Origin: Microbacterium murale
GTDB taxonomy: Bacteria; Actinomycetota; Actinomycetes; Actinomycetales; Microbacteriaceae
Length of the DNA stretch: 64,000 bases
NCBI RefSeq assembly: GCF_014635185.1
Contig: NZ_BMCM01000003.1
Location: forward strand, 509,700-573,699
Reading direction: 5' to 3'
The position numbers and the translations under genes are program-made. Positions 44,522 to 52,627 of the stretch are shown here, one piece after another (position 1 is the stretch's first letter; every line of letters begins with the position of its first letter). Under the pieces are notes generated by a model that was given only the letters and a program-made list of their open reading frames with translations, was not told where the DNA came from and searched no databases.

Positions 44522-45673
44522 TCAGACCGTGACGACCTGTGCGGTGCCGGTCTTGGCATCCGGACCCATCTCGGCAGCGATGCGGTTCGCCTCTTCGATC
44601 AGGGTCGCGACGATGTCGGCTTCCGGAACGGTCTTGATGACCTCGCCCTTGACGAAGATCTGACCCTTGCCGTTTCCGGATGCCACTCCGAGGTCTGCCT
44701 CTCGGGCCTCGCCTGGGCCGTTGACGACACAGCCCATCACGGCGACTCGGAGCGGCACGGTCATGTCCTTCAAGCCCTCGGTCACGTTGTCTGCCAGCGT
44801 GTACACGTCGACCTGAGCACGTCCGCACGACGGGCAGGAGACGATCTCGAGCTTGCGCTCGCGCAGGTTCAGTGACTGCAGGATCTGGTGCCCGACCTTG
44901 ACCTCTTCGGCCGGCGGGGCCGACAGCGAGACGCGGATGGTGTCGCCGATGCCCTCGGACAGCAGGATGCCGAACGCCGTCGCAGACTTGATCGTGCCCT
45001 GGAAGGCGGGGCCCGCCTCGGTGACGCCGAGGTGCAGCGGCCAGTCGCCCCGCTCGGCGAGCAGTCGGTACGCCTTGACCATCACGACCGGGTCGTTGTG
45101 CTTGACGGAGATCTTGAAGTCGTGGAAGTCGTGCTCCTCGAACAGCGATGCCTCCCACACGGCGCTCTCCACCAGTGCCTCTGCGGTCGCCTTGCCGTGC
45201 TTCTGCAGGATGCGCTTGTCGAGGGAGCCGGCGTTCACACCGATGCGAAGGGACACGCCTGCGGCCTTCGCCGCCTCGGCGATCTTGCCGACGTTGCCGT
45301 CGAACTCGCGGATGTTGCCCGGGTTCACACGCACAGCGCCGCAGCCGGCGTCGATCGCGGTGTAGATGTAGCGCGGCTGGAAGTGGATGTCGGCGATCAC
45401 GGGGATCTGACTCTTCATCGCGATGATCTTCAGCGCATCCGCATCATCCTGGTGCGGCACGGCGACGCGCACGATCTCGCACCCGGAGGCGGTGAGCTCT
45501 GCGATCTGCTGAAGCGTCGCGTTGATGTCGGTCGTCTTCGTCGTCGTCATCGACTGGACGCTCACGGGTGCATCGCCACCGACGAGCACCTTTCCGACGC
45601 TGATCTGTCGGGACTTGCGTCGAGGACTCAGAACTTCGGGGACGCGCGGCATCCCAAGATTCACTGCAGGCAC
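44522..45673 (-). CDS. ispG: 4-hydroxy-3-methylbut-2-enyl diphosphate synthase
   Basis: 383 residues with GTG start. [40 protein letters not shown] and [12 protein letters not shown] build the TIM-barrel; the [4Fe-4S] ligands are in SCPSCGR and [14 protein letters not shown]. It converts MEcPP to HMBPP, the penultimate MEP-pathway step. dxr and the site-2 protease lie 6-10 kb away, interrupted by opposite-strand genes. A TAACCT box ends 6 nt before GTG. Confidence 0.97.
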   Translation of the reverse strand: MPAVNLGMPRVPEVLSPRRKSRQISVGKVLVGGDAPVSVQSMTTTKTTDINATLQQIAELTASGCEIVRVAVPHQDDADALKIIAMKSQIPVIADIHFQPRYIYTAIDAGCGAVRVNPGNIREFDGNVGKIAEAAKAAGVSLRIGVNAGSLDKRILQKHGKATAEALVESAVWEASLFEEHDFHDFKISVKHNDPVVMVKAYRLLAERGDWPLHLGVTEAGPAFQGTIKSATAFGILLSEGIGDTIRVSLSAPPAEEVKVGHQILQSLNLRERKLEIVSCPSCGRAQVDVYTLADNVTEGLKDMTVPLRVAVMGCVVNGPGEAREADLGVASGNGKGQIFVKGEVIKTVPEADIVATLIEEANRIAAEMGPDAKTGTAQVVTV

Positions 45674-45679
45674 GTACCC

Positions 45680-45685
45680 AGGTTA
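45680..45685 (-). promoter_or_regulatory. -10 box TAACCT, leaderless ispG promoter
   Basis: On the minus strand TAACCT is followed by GGGTAC and GTG 45673. Confidence 0.5.
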
Positions 45686-45773
45686 CGCCGCCACGGTGGA
45701 CGGAGGCTGGAACCCGGCTCCATAACGGCCGGTTTCGGATGCTGCGCCGTCTGAGCAGAGCGCCGCACTGTGA

Positions 45774-45779
45774 TAGTTT
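45774..45779 (+). promoter_or_regulatory. -10 region of the trp leader
   Basis: TGATAGTTT precedes CGGCCC and ATG 45786. With TAGTTT as the -10 box the spacing is 6 nt, so the leader peptide would be translated from a leaderless mRNA. No ribosome binding site precedes the ATG. Confidence 0.5.
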
Positions 45780-45785
45780 CGGCCC

Positions 45786-45821
45786 ATGCTCGCGAACTTC
45801 ACCTGGTGGCCCGCCTCTTAG
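45786..45821 (+). CDS. trpL: Tryptophan leader peptide
   Basis: ATG to TAG encodes MLANFTWWPAS, 11 residues with two tandem Trp codons near the end. It precedes an attenuator and the anthranilate synthase gene, the classical trp leader layout. Ribosome stalling at the Trp codons when Trp-tRNA is scarce would free strand 2 (45820-45826) to form the antiterminator. The start has no ribosome binding site but lies 6 nt after a -10 box, consistent with leaderless translation. Confidence 0.85.
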   Translation: MLANFTWWPAS

Positions 45822-45872
45822 GCGGTGTGTTCGCGTTCCCACGAATCCAGACCGCCTCCGGGGCGGTCTTTT
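45811..45872 (+). promoter_or_regulatory. Tryptophan attenuator
   Basis: Strand 1 CCGCCT (45811-45816) can pair with strand 2 AGGCGG (45820-45825). Strand 2 AGGCGGT (45820-45826) can instead pair with strand 3 ACCGCCT (45851-45857), forming the antiterminator. Strand 3 GACCGCC (45850-45856) and strand 4 GGCGGTC (45862-45868) form the terminator, followed by TTTT. High Trp lets the ribosome reach the stop codon in strand 1/2 and favours termination. Confidence 0.85.
45850..45872 (+). terminator. Trp attenuator terminator hairpin
   Basis: GACCGCC / GGCGGTC, 7-bp stem with loop TCCGG, followed by TTTT. It lies upstream of the anthranilate synthase ATG at 45910. Confidence 0.85.
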
Positions 45873-45909
45873 CGTTGAGCCGAGCCGGAGCCCTGCACAG
45901 GAGACCTCG

Positions 45910-47820
45910 ATGACCGACACCGCAGCCCTGCTCGCCGCACTCGCGCAGGACCCCGACGCGTCCTTCGTGCTCATCGCGCGGGATGGCGCTCAGAGCGTCG
46001 AGCTGCTCACGGGTGACATCGAAGACGTCGATCTGCTCGCTGACATCCCGCTCACCGTGAACGGCGTTCCTCGTGAGATCTTCGCGATGGTGCCGTATCG
46101 GCAGGTGCGCGAGCGGGGCTTCGAGGCGCAGGATGACGGCACACCACTGCGTTGCCTGCTGGTCGACCGTCACGAGCACCTTCCGCTTCACGATGTCATC
46201 GAGTCGCTGCCTCAGGATGCCGTGCCGCTGAAGGATGCCGGCTTCGACATCAGCGATGAGGACTATGCGCAGGTCGTGACCCGTGTGATCGCCGACGAGA
46301 TCGGTCGCGGCGAAGGTGCGAACTTCGTCATCCGGCGCGACTACACGGCGACCGTCGACCTTGGCTCCGACGACACCGGGCACGGCGAGAGAACGGCCGC
46401 GCTCACATGGTTCCGCGCGCTGCTGACGCACGAACGGGGCGCCTATTGGACATTCGCCGTCATCACGCCGGGTCACATCGCCGTCGGCGCGAGCCCGGAG
46501 GCGCACGTCGTCGCGCGCGACGGCATCGTCACCATGAATCCGATCTCCGGCACCTTCCGCCATCCGGCAGGTGGCGCGACCAAGGAGACGCTGACCGAGT
46601 TCCTCTCCTCCACCAAGGAGACCGAGGAGCTCTTCATGGTGGTGGACGAAGAGCTGAAGATGATGAGCGCCGTGTGCTCGGACGGCGGCCGGATCACGGG
46701 ACCGCATCTGAAACAGATGTCGCGGCTCACCCACACCGAATACATGCTGCGCGGGCGCAGCAGACTTGATCCTCGCGACATTCTGCGTGAGACGATGTTC
46801 GCTCCCACAGTGACCGGCTCCCCCATGCAGAACGCCTGTGCCGTCATCCGCCGCCATGAGAGCAAGCCTCGTGGTTACTACTCCGGTGTCGCAGCGCTGT
46901 TCACCCCGAATGTCGAGGGCGGTCACGATGTCGACGCCCCCATTCTGATCCGCACCGTCTATCTGGAAGACGGGGAGCTGCGTGTGCCGGTCGGTGCGAC
47001 TCTCGTGCGTCACTCCGACCCGTACGGCGAGGTCAGCGAAACCCATGGCAAAGCCGCCGGGGTGCTCGGTGCCATCGGTGCGATCGCACGTGATGTCGCG
47101 GCCGCGACCAAGGTCGACCCCGACGCGCCCGCCGTCGAGACCGCTCTCGCTGACGACCCCGAGATCGCCGAGTTGCTCGCCTCGCGCAATTCACGGCTGG
47201 CCGAGTTCTGGCTGAATCCGCAGGAAGACGGTGCTGCGGGGCCCTTCGCCGGGCGCAGGGCGCTCGTGATCGATGCCGAGGACCGTTTCACGACGATGCT
47301 GGCTCACCAGCTGCGCCACCTCGGGCTCGACGCGAAGATCGTGCCGTGGCACGACGTGACCGATGCGGACGTCGATGCCGCCGAACTGGTCGTCGCCGGA
47401 CCGGGCCCCGGCGATCCGCGTGATGCGACCATCGCCCGCATTGCACGCATGCGTGAGGTCGTCGCCCGCCGCCTGGCTGAGGGCGCGCCGCTGCTCGCGG
47501 TCTGCCTCAGCCATCAGATCCTGGCCGACCAGCTCGGCATCGAGTTGGCCCCGTTGACTTCGCCGCACCAGGGTCTGCAGAAGGTCGTGCCGGTGTTCGG
47601 TGAGGATGCCTCGATCGGCTTCTACAACACCTTCACCGCTCGGGTCTCCCCCGGAACGACCGCTGCAGGCGCAGCCGAGGTGTCTGCTGACGCGACGACC
47701 GGCGACGTCTACGCATTGCGCGGACCGTCGTTCGCATCGGTGCAGGGGCACCTCGAATCGATCCTGTCGCGCGACGGCATCCGAACCTTGGAGCGACTGA
47801 TCACGGACGCGTTCGCCTGA
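45910..47820 (+). CDS. trpE: Single-chain anthranilate synthase (TrpE-TrpG fusion, PhzE-like)
   Basis: 636 residues from ATG 45910 (AGGAGACC upstream). The N-terminal chorismate-utilising domain has NPISGTFRHPAGG, MVVDEELKMMSAV, HTEYMLRGRSRLDPRDILRE and MFAPTVTGSPMQNACAVI; the C-terminal glutamine amidotransferase has AGPGPGDPRDA, the Cys in LLAVCLSHQIL and the His-x-Glu in VQGHLESIL. Motif wording is closest to PhzE-type synthases, but the upstream Trp attenuator and absence of phz genes indicate tryptophan biosynthesis. It makes anthranilate from chorismate and glutamine. No other trp gene is adjacent. Confidence 0.9.
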   Translation: MTDTAALLAALAQDPDASFVLIARDGAQSVELLTGDIEDVDLLADIPLTVNGVPREIFAMVPYRQVRERGFEAQDDGTPLRCLLVDRHEHLPLHDVIESLPQDAVPLKDAGFDISDEDYAQVVTRVIADEIGRGEGANFVIRRDYTATVDLGSDDTGHGERTAALTWFRALLTHERGAYWTFAVITPGHIAVGASPEAHVVARDGIVTMNPISGTFRHPAGGATKETLTEFLSSTKETEELFMVVDEELKMMSAVCSDGGRITGPHLKQMSRLTHTEYMLRGRSRLDPRDILRETMFAPTVTGSPMQNACAVIRRHESKPRGYYSGVAALFTPNVEGGHDVDAPILIRTVYLEDGELRVPVGATLVRHSDPYGEVSETHGKAAGVLGAIGAIARDVAAATKVDPDAPAVETALADDPEIAELLASRNSRLAEFWLNPQEDGAAGPFAGRRALVIDAEDRFTTMLAHQLRHLGLDAKIVPWHDVTDADVDAAELVVAGPGPGDPRDATIARIARMREVVARRLAEGAPLLAVCLSHQILADQLGIELAPLTSPHQGLQKVVPVFGEDASIGFYNTFTARVSPGTTAAGAAEVSADATTGDVYALRGPSFASVQGHLESILSRDGIRTLERLITDAFA

Positions 47821-47836
47821 TCCGGGACACCCGCAC

Positions 47837-47863
47837 ACCCGCCTGGTCGGCAGCAAGGCGGGT
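47837..47863 (+). terminator. Weak hairpin after anthranilate synthase
   Basis: ACCCGCCT pairs with AGGCGGGT, an 8-bp stem with 11-nt loop, 16 nt after the stop. No U-run follows, so termination is uncertain. Confidence 0.4.
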
Positions 47864-47879
47864 ACCGATCGAGGTGATG

Positions 47880-47909
47880 TTCGCCTGCCCCACATTCGCC
47901 TGCCCCACA
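47880..47909. repeat. 15-bp exact tandem duplication
   Basis: TTCGCCTGCCCCACA occurs twice without a gap in the spacer between the trp and HNH genes. It probably arose by slippage. Confidence 0.8.
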
Positions 47910-47937
47910 GAGGTGAGTCGACGGAGCATCATAATCA

Positions 47938-49710
47938 TCACGGATTCCGGGCGGCGTGGCGTTCGTGGTCGAGGGCGTGGTCGAGGGCGTGGTTGAGGGC
48001 GTGGTTGAGGGCGTCGTGGACGGCGGTGTAGTTGTGGTGGGGTGATCGCCATTTGGCGTAGGGGTCCCACCAGTTCGGGCCGCGGATTTCTGGCATGCCG
48101 TTGCGCATGCGGATCTTCCAGATGCCCTCGTCGAGGGTGTGATGGTGGTGCCAGCACAGGGGGACACCGTTGCTGGTGTGCGTGGGTCCGCCGCGGGCGT
48201 GTTCTTCGACATGGTGGAGTTCACACCAGTCGGCGGGGACGTCACAGCCGGGGATGAGGCATTCGCGGTCTCTGAGCACGATCGCCCGGCGTTGGGTCGC
48301 GTTGAACAGGCGCGCACTGGTGCTGATCGCGACGATCGCACCGTTCTCGTCGAACAGCACCCGCTGCACACCGCCCGCGCACCCGGCGTGATCGGCCGCG
48401 CCGAGGGGGACGTCGTATCCGGGGCTGTCGATCCTGGCCCGGCCGGTGCGGTGCGCGTAGTCCTCCGCGGTGACGGAGACGACCAGGGTCGGTGCCGCAC
48501 CACCCAGGGTGGGCATGCCCCCGGATGCGGCGGCGACCATCAGGGCGGTCGCGAACGCGTCGTGACGTTTCTGCGCGTGGGTGCGCAGGTCCGCCAACTC
48601 CACCGGCGGAGATTTCGCTTTGTGTTCGGGGAGCCCGTCGGCACGATCCGAGAATTCTTCGCCGGCCTCGTACTCGGCGCTGCTGGAGTACTTCGCATCG
48701 AACCAATCATCGTCATCGCCGTCATCGGCGCCGGCGCCACCGTTGTCGCGATCGCCGCCCCTGCCGAAGTGGGTGTCATTGCGGGCGCCGCTGGTCCCGC
48801 CGTCGTCGCTGTCGCCGCCACCGGTCCCGTCATCGCTGGTCTCGTCGTCGCCGTGACTGCTGTCGTTGGCGCCGCGTTCGCCGTCACCGTCGTCCGAGGG
48901 TCGAAACCGCACGGTGCTGCTGCTGCCGGTGTCTTCGGCTTTCGGGTTCAACAGGGAATCGACGAGTTTCTGCAACTGTGCCGCGACCTCTGGGAGTAGT
49001 TCGCCGCGCACGGGGACGGATCCGTCGCGGAGTTTCCCGATCGTGAAATACCTCCGTCGCCGCCCGGCCCGATCCGACGGCTCGGCCCCGTCTGGATCCA
49101 GGCGGGCCACGATATGCGCCGCCAACGCGGCGAGCTCATCCACCGTCGGCGCTGGCGCCACGCCCGAATCGCCAGGATCCGTGCCGTCCAACGGCAGCCC
49201 GGCCGCGAACCTCGCCAGCACCGCATCCGCCGCCAACCGGTCCGCCACACCGACCCGGACCGCCTTCAGCAACGGGGTCGTGCAGGCCAGGAACCCTCCC
49301 ACCGACAGCACCCCGTCCGCCAACGCGTCCGCGAGCTCGGGGAACTTCCCCGGCAACAGCCCACCGGAAGTGATGTCCACCTCACGGCGTATCGCCCCCG
49401 CCGCGGCCACATACCGGCGCGCGGCCGGCCCGTCCACGAGCAGGGTGCGTCGCAGCAGCTCGGCCGCATCCCGGCATCCCGCCCGCGTCGACAACCGCCC
49501 CTCACGCTCGCACTCATCCCGCCCCACGACCTGATCCGTGACCGCCACGATCGCACCATCCAACCGCCGCTGCACCCGCCCCAACACCTGGATCACAGCG
49601 AGAAGCTCATCATCACCAGCGAACCGCAAGTCACCAGACACACCAGAGGAACCCATCGCATCGGCCAACAACCGATCGACGCCCTCCAACTCCTCCGCCA
49701 GTGACCCCAT
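47938..49710 (-). CDS. DUF222 / HNH endonuclease signature protein (13E12-like)
   Basis: 590 residues from ATG 49710 (GGGGGT upstream). The N-terminal DUF222 domain is helical (VDRLLADAMGSSG to about 260). Residues near 270-350 form a very Asp/Gly/Ser-rich linker. The C-terminal HNH motif is CLIPGCDVPADWCELHHVEE, THTSNGVPLCWHHHHTLDEG with paired Cys and the catalytic His. The family is abundant and multicopy in actinobacteria, and its role is unsettled; it is not evidence of an active mobile element here. The very C-terminus is four ALNH/ALDH units from a 12-bp DNA repeat. Confidence 0.85.
   Translation of the reverse strand: MGSLAEELEGVDRLLADAMGSSGVSGDLRFAGDDELLAVIQVLGRVQRRLDGAIVAVTDQVVGRDECEREGRLSTRAGCRDAAELLRRTLLVDGPAARRYVAAAGAIRREVDITSGGLLPGKFPELADALADGVLSVGGFLACTTPLLKAVRVGVADRLAADAVLARFAAGLPLDGTDPGDSGVAPAPTVDELAALAAHIVARLDPDGAEPSDRAGRRRRYFTIGKLRDGSVPVRGELLPEVAAQLQKLVDSLLNPKAEDTGSSSTVRFRPSDDGDGERGANDSSHGDDETSDDGTGGGDSDDGGTSGARNDTHFGRGGDRDNGGAGADDGDDDDWFDAKYSSSAEYEAGEEFSDRADGLPEHKAKSPPVELADLRTHAQKRHDAFATALMVAAASGGMPTLGGAAPTLVVSVTAEDYAHRTGRARIDSPGYDVPLGAADHAGCAGGVQRVLFDENGAIVAISTSARLFNATQRRAIVLRDRECLIPGCDVPADWCELHHVEEHARGGPTHTSNGVPLCWHHHHTLDEGIWKIRMRNGMPEIRGPNWWDPYAKWRSPHHNYTAVHDALNHALNHALDHALDHERHAARNP
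47965..48012. repeat. Four 12-bp tandem repeats in the HNH gene end
   Basis: GTGGTCGAGGGC twice, then GTGGTTGAGGGC twice, without gaps. On the coding strand they encode ALNH, ALNH, ALDH, ALDH, so copy number could change without a frameshift. Confidence 0.85.
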
Positions 49711-49820
49711 ACCCCCATTCAAGCGAGGGCCACCGACATTCAAACCCCAGATCAGACCACATTCACGAACTGTGGACAACCCCTCTGAATCACACACCTG
49801 TGGAGCAGAAGTGCGAGCCC

Positions 49821-51131
49821 TTACCCGAGCAGATCCACGGGATTCACGACATCCGCAATCATCAGCAGTGCACCCATTCCGATCAGCAGCACCGCCACGA
49901 TCACGGTCAACGGCACCAACCGTGTCGCGTCGACCGGAGCAGGCGGCGGACGACGAAACAGCTTCGCCCACGCGCGCCGGATCCCGTCCCACAGAGCCAC
50001 GACGACGTGACCACCGTCCAGCGGCAGCAACGGAATCAGGTTGAAGACGAACAGCGCGACGTTGAGTGAGCCGAGCAGGTTGAGCAGCACGACGAATCGG
50101 TTGAGCACCGGGGCATCCGTCGCGGCGACCTCGCCCGCGAGACGGCCGACACCGACCACGCTGAGCGGTCCATCCGGATCGCGATCAGCGCCGGTGAACA
50201 GCGACACTCCGACGTCCCAGAGTTTCACGGGCAGCGTTCCGATAAGACCGACGACTCGCGCCACGTTCTCGCCGGCGAGCTCCGGGCCTGCGGCGATCGG
50301 CTGCGGCACGTAACCCATCTGCGACAGCATCCCGACATAGCCGACCTCGGCGACGATCTGCTTGCCGTCGTCGTCGAGCAGGGGCTGCCCCGACGCATCC
50401 GTGAGTTCGCGCTCCGCAGCGATGGGCGTGATCGTCAGGTCCACATTCTCGCCCTCGCGCGAGACGACCATTCCCAAGCGTTCTCCCGGGGCCGCCTGCA
50501 CGATCTCGCTCGCCTCGGCGAACGTCGACACCGGTGTTCCATCGACCGAGACCAGCACGTCGCCTGGCAGCACGCCTGCCTCAGCAGCCGGCGTCAACGG
50601 ATCACCGGGTTCGCACTCGGTCTGCGACGTGCCGGCAGGAAGCACGCACTCGTTGACTCCAGCGATCGTCGTCGTTCCCTGCTGAAGCCCGATGCCCGAC
50701 GCGAGCACGGTGAAGATGATGACGGCGAGGATCAGGTTCATGACCGGACCGCCGAGCATGATCACGATCCGCTTCCACATCGGCAGCTTGTAGAAGACGC
50801 GCTCTTCGGCGCCCTCCGCGATCGTCTCATCGTTGGCTGAACGAGCATCCTGCACCAGCGTGCGGAACAGGCCGCGCACCGGCTTGCCATCGGATGCCGG
50901 ATACATGCCGGACATCGAGATGAATCCGCCGAGCGGCAGCATCTTGAACCCGTACTCGGTCTCCCCGATCTTCTTCGACCAGAGCCGAGGCCCGAAACCG
51001 ATCATGTACTGCCCCACGCGCACCCCGAAGAGCTTGGCGGGCACGAGGTGCCCGACCTCATGCAGCCCGATCGACAGACCGAGCCCGACCAGCATGAACA
51101 GGATGCCGGCGACGTACAGCAGGATTTCCAC
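49821..51131 (-). CDS. rseP: Site-2 intramembrane metalloprotease (RseP/Rip1-like)
   Basis: 436 residues with GTG start. LSIGLHEVGHLVPAKLFGVR carries the HExxH zinc site, a PDZ domain spans about residues 150-260 (PGDVLVSVDGTPVSTFAEA), and the third ligand motif is NLIPLLPLDGGHVVVAL. It releases membrane-bound anti-sigma factors or other proteins by cleavage within the membrane. It is near dxr and ispG as in Mycobacterium tuberculosis (dxr-rip1-gcpE), but with opposite-strand genes between them. A TAGCGT box ends 6 nt before GTG. Confidence 0.94.
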   Translation of the reverse strand: MEILLYVAGILFMLVGLGLSIGLHEVGHLVPAKLFGVRVGQYMIGFGPRLWSKKIGETEYGFKMLPLGGFISMSGMYPASDGKPVRGLFRTLVQDARSANDETIAEGAEERVFYKLPMWKRIVIMLGGPVMNLILAVIIFTVLASGIGLQQGTTTIAGVNECVLPAGTSQTECEPGDPLTPAAEAGVLPGDVLVSVDGTPVSTFAEASEIVQAAPGERLGMVVSREGENVDLTITPIAAERELTDASGQPLLDDDGKQIVAEVGYVGMLSQMGYVPQPIAAGPELAGENVARVVGLIGTLPVKLWDVGVSLFTGADRDPDGPLSVVGVGRLAGEVAATDAPVLNRFVVLLNLLGSLNVALFVFNLIPLLPLDGGHVVVALWDGIRRAWAKLFRRPPPAPVDATRLVPLTVIVAVLLIGMGALLMIADVVNPVDLLG

Positions 51132-51137
51132 GTCCCA

Positions 51138-51143
51138 ACGCTA
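51138..51143 (-). promoter_or_regulatory. -10 box TAGCGT, leaderless rseP promoter
   Basis: On the minus strand TAGCGT is followed by TGGGAC and GTG 51131. It lies 27 bp from the -10 box of the divergent gene, so the two promoters must compete for space. Confidence 0.5.
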
Positions 51144-51170
51144 CTGCGCGCGAACTAGGAATCCGCCGCA

Positions 51171-51176
51171 TAGGCT
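51171..51176 (+). promoter_or_regulatory. -10 box TAGGCT before His-rich membrane gene
   Basis: TAGGCT is followed by GGAGCC and GTG 51183, the leaderless spacing. Confidence 0.5.
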
Positions 51177-51182
51177 GGAGCC

Positions 51183-51752
51183 GTGACCCCCAGGCAGCTG
51201 CGACTCGTACGTGGAGCCGCTGCATCGTCGATCGCGACCGTCATCGCCGCCGTCTCGCACACGATCGGCGGCGGCGCTCCCCCGCATCCGCTGCTAGTCA
51301 TCGCCCTCGGCGTGTTCCTCACGCCCCTCGCGGCGCTGCTCGTCGGACGCACGCCCAGTATCGGGCGGTTGAGCGCAGCAGTCCTCGTCTCGCAGACGGT
51401 CTTCCACGTGCTGTTCGTGGCGCTCGGCGCCACCGCATCAGCCACCGTCATGACAGGGCACCATCACGTCATGACGCTCGATCCGCTGTCTTCGACGGTC
51501 GCGCCGGACGCCGGCATGCTCGGAGCGCACATCGCCGCCGCCGCGCTCACGATCGCGATGCTCTGGCGCGGCGAACGCCTGCTGAGCGTCATCCGACGCT
51601 GGGTGCACACGGTTCTGCGCACACGGATGCCGAGGCTGCACGCCGAATGGCCGGTTCCGGCATCGGTCGGCACCACCGCTCGACGATTCGTCCCGAGCAT
51701 CCCTGCCGTGGCCATCTCCCGGCGCGGACCCCCTGCCCTCTCCCGCGGCTGA
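51183..51752 (+). CDS. His-rich membrane protein, putative YcnI partner
   Basis: 189 residues with GTG start. Four hydrophobic segments carry a striking set of His/Met residues: His26, His35, His75, His93-95 with Met97 (TGHHHVM), and His116. The C-terminus is basic. No family is recognised with certainty. It precedes a YcnI copper-binding gene by 137 nt on the same strand, and the His/Met pattern near the membrane suggests copper handling, which is inference. Confidence 0.75.
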   Translation: MTPRQLRLVRGAAASSIATVIAAVSHTIGGGAPPHPLLVIALGVFLTPLAALLVGRTPSIGRLSAAVLVSQTVFHVLFVALGATASATVMTGHHHVMTLDPLSSTVAPDAGMLGAHIAAAALTIAMLWRGERLLSVIRRWVHTVLRTRMPRLHAEWPVPASVGTTARRFVPSIPAVAISRRGPPALSRG

Positions 51753-51889
51753 ACAGCCGCACGTGATCACCGCCGTCGCAAGCGACCCGTCTGAAACGAC
51801 GCCGCACCACGGCATCCACCGCGGTTCCGCGCGCCGTCGGCGCGCCCGCACGCAGGATCTGCTCTGCACCTGAACACAGGAGAACACTC

Positions 51890-52555
51890 ATGTCCCGAAT
51901 CACCCGTGGCGGCGTGCTCGTCGCCGCCCTCGCCGCAGGCCTCGTCCTGGCCGCACCGGCCGTAGCCCAGGCGCATGTCGGCGTCAGCCCCGATGCCGTT
52001 CAACCCGGTGCCTCCACTGTGCTGAACTTCTCGTTCACCCACGGTTGCGAGGAATCACCGACCACCGCGCTGCGCATCACGATGCCGGAAGGGCTGGCGT
52101 CGGTCTCCCCGACCGTCGACAGCAACTGGAAGATCGCCGTCGAGCGCGCCGACAACGGTCTCGTCTCCGCCGTCACCTACACCGCGCTCACCCCGATCCC
52201 GACCGGACTTCAGGGTGTCGCGAGCATGGCGGTGCAGATCGGCGAAGACGCCCCGGAGACGCTCGCGTTCCCCGTCGAGCAGACGTGTGAGAGCGGGGTC
52301 AACGAATGGGTGGAGATTGCGGAAGACGGCGCCGACCCGCATGACCTGGATTCGCCGGCGCCGGTCGTGACGGTGGCCGCAGGCGACGAGAGCACGACGG
52401 ATGCTGCGCACACGGAGCACTCGGACGCTCAGGAGGACGCGCAGGGGCAGACGACCGAGGCATCCCCGGTCGGCGTCATCCTCGGGGGTGCAGGACTGCT
52501 GACCGGCGTCGCCGCCCTCGTGGTCGCAGTGCTCGCCTACCGCCGCTCGGTCTGA
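51890..52555 (+). CDS. ycnI: YcnI-family copper-binding membrane protein (DUF1775)
   Basis: 221 residues. The signal peptide ends AAPAVAQA, leaving His29 as the mature N-terminus (HVGVSPDAVQPG), as needed for the YcnI His-brace copper site. The DUF1775 beta-sandwich has FSFTHGCEESPTTALRITMP and SPTVDSNWKIAVE, followed by a His/Asp/Glu/Thr-rich linker and one C-terminal helix ending YRRSV. It binds copper outside the membrane. AGGAGA precedes ATG. No CopC/CopD gene follows. Confidence 0.9.
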   Translation: MSRITRGGVLVAALAAGLVLAAPAVAQAHVGVSPDAVQPGASTVLNFSFTHGCEESPTTALRITMPEGLASVSPTVDSNWKIAVERADNGLVSAVTYTALTPIPTGLQGVASMAVQIGEDAPETLAFPVEQTCESGVNEWVEIAEDGADPHDLDSPAPVVTVAAGDESTTDAAHTEHSDAQEDAQGQTTEASPVGVILGGAGLLTGVAALVVAVLAYRRSV

Positions 52556-52627
52556 GTCTCGTGAGCGGCCGCCAGGGGCGCGCCTGAACGCGTCCCTGTC
52601 GGCCGCTCATGAGATCATTGTCATGCC

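Noticed and set aside
45910-47820. Phenazine biosynthesis locus
   Set aside because: PhzE-like motifs are present but no phzA/B/D/F/G gene is nearby, and the Trp attenuator assigns it to tryptophan.
47938-49710. HNH gene as a homing endonuclease or mobile element
   Set aside because: DUF222/HNH proteins are multicopy in actinobacterial chromosomes; no inverted repeats, integrase or intein features are seen.
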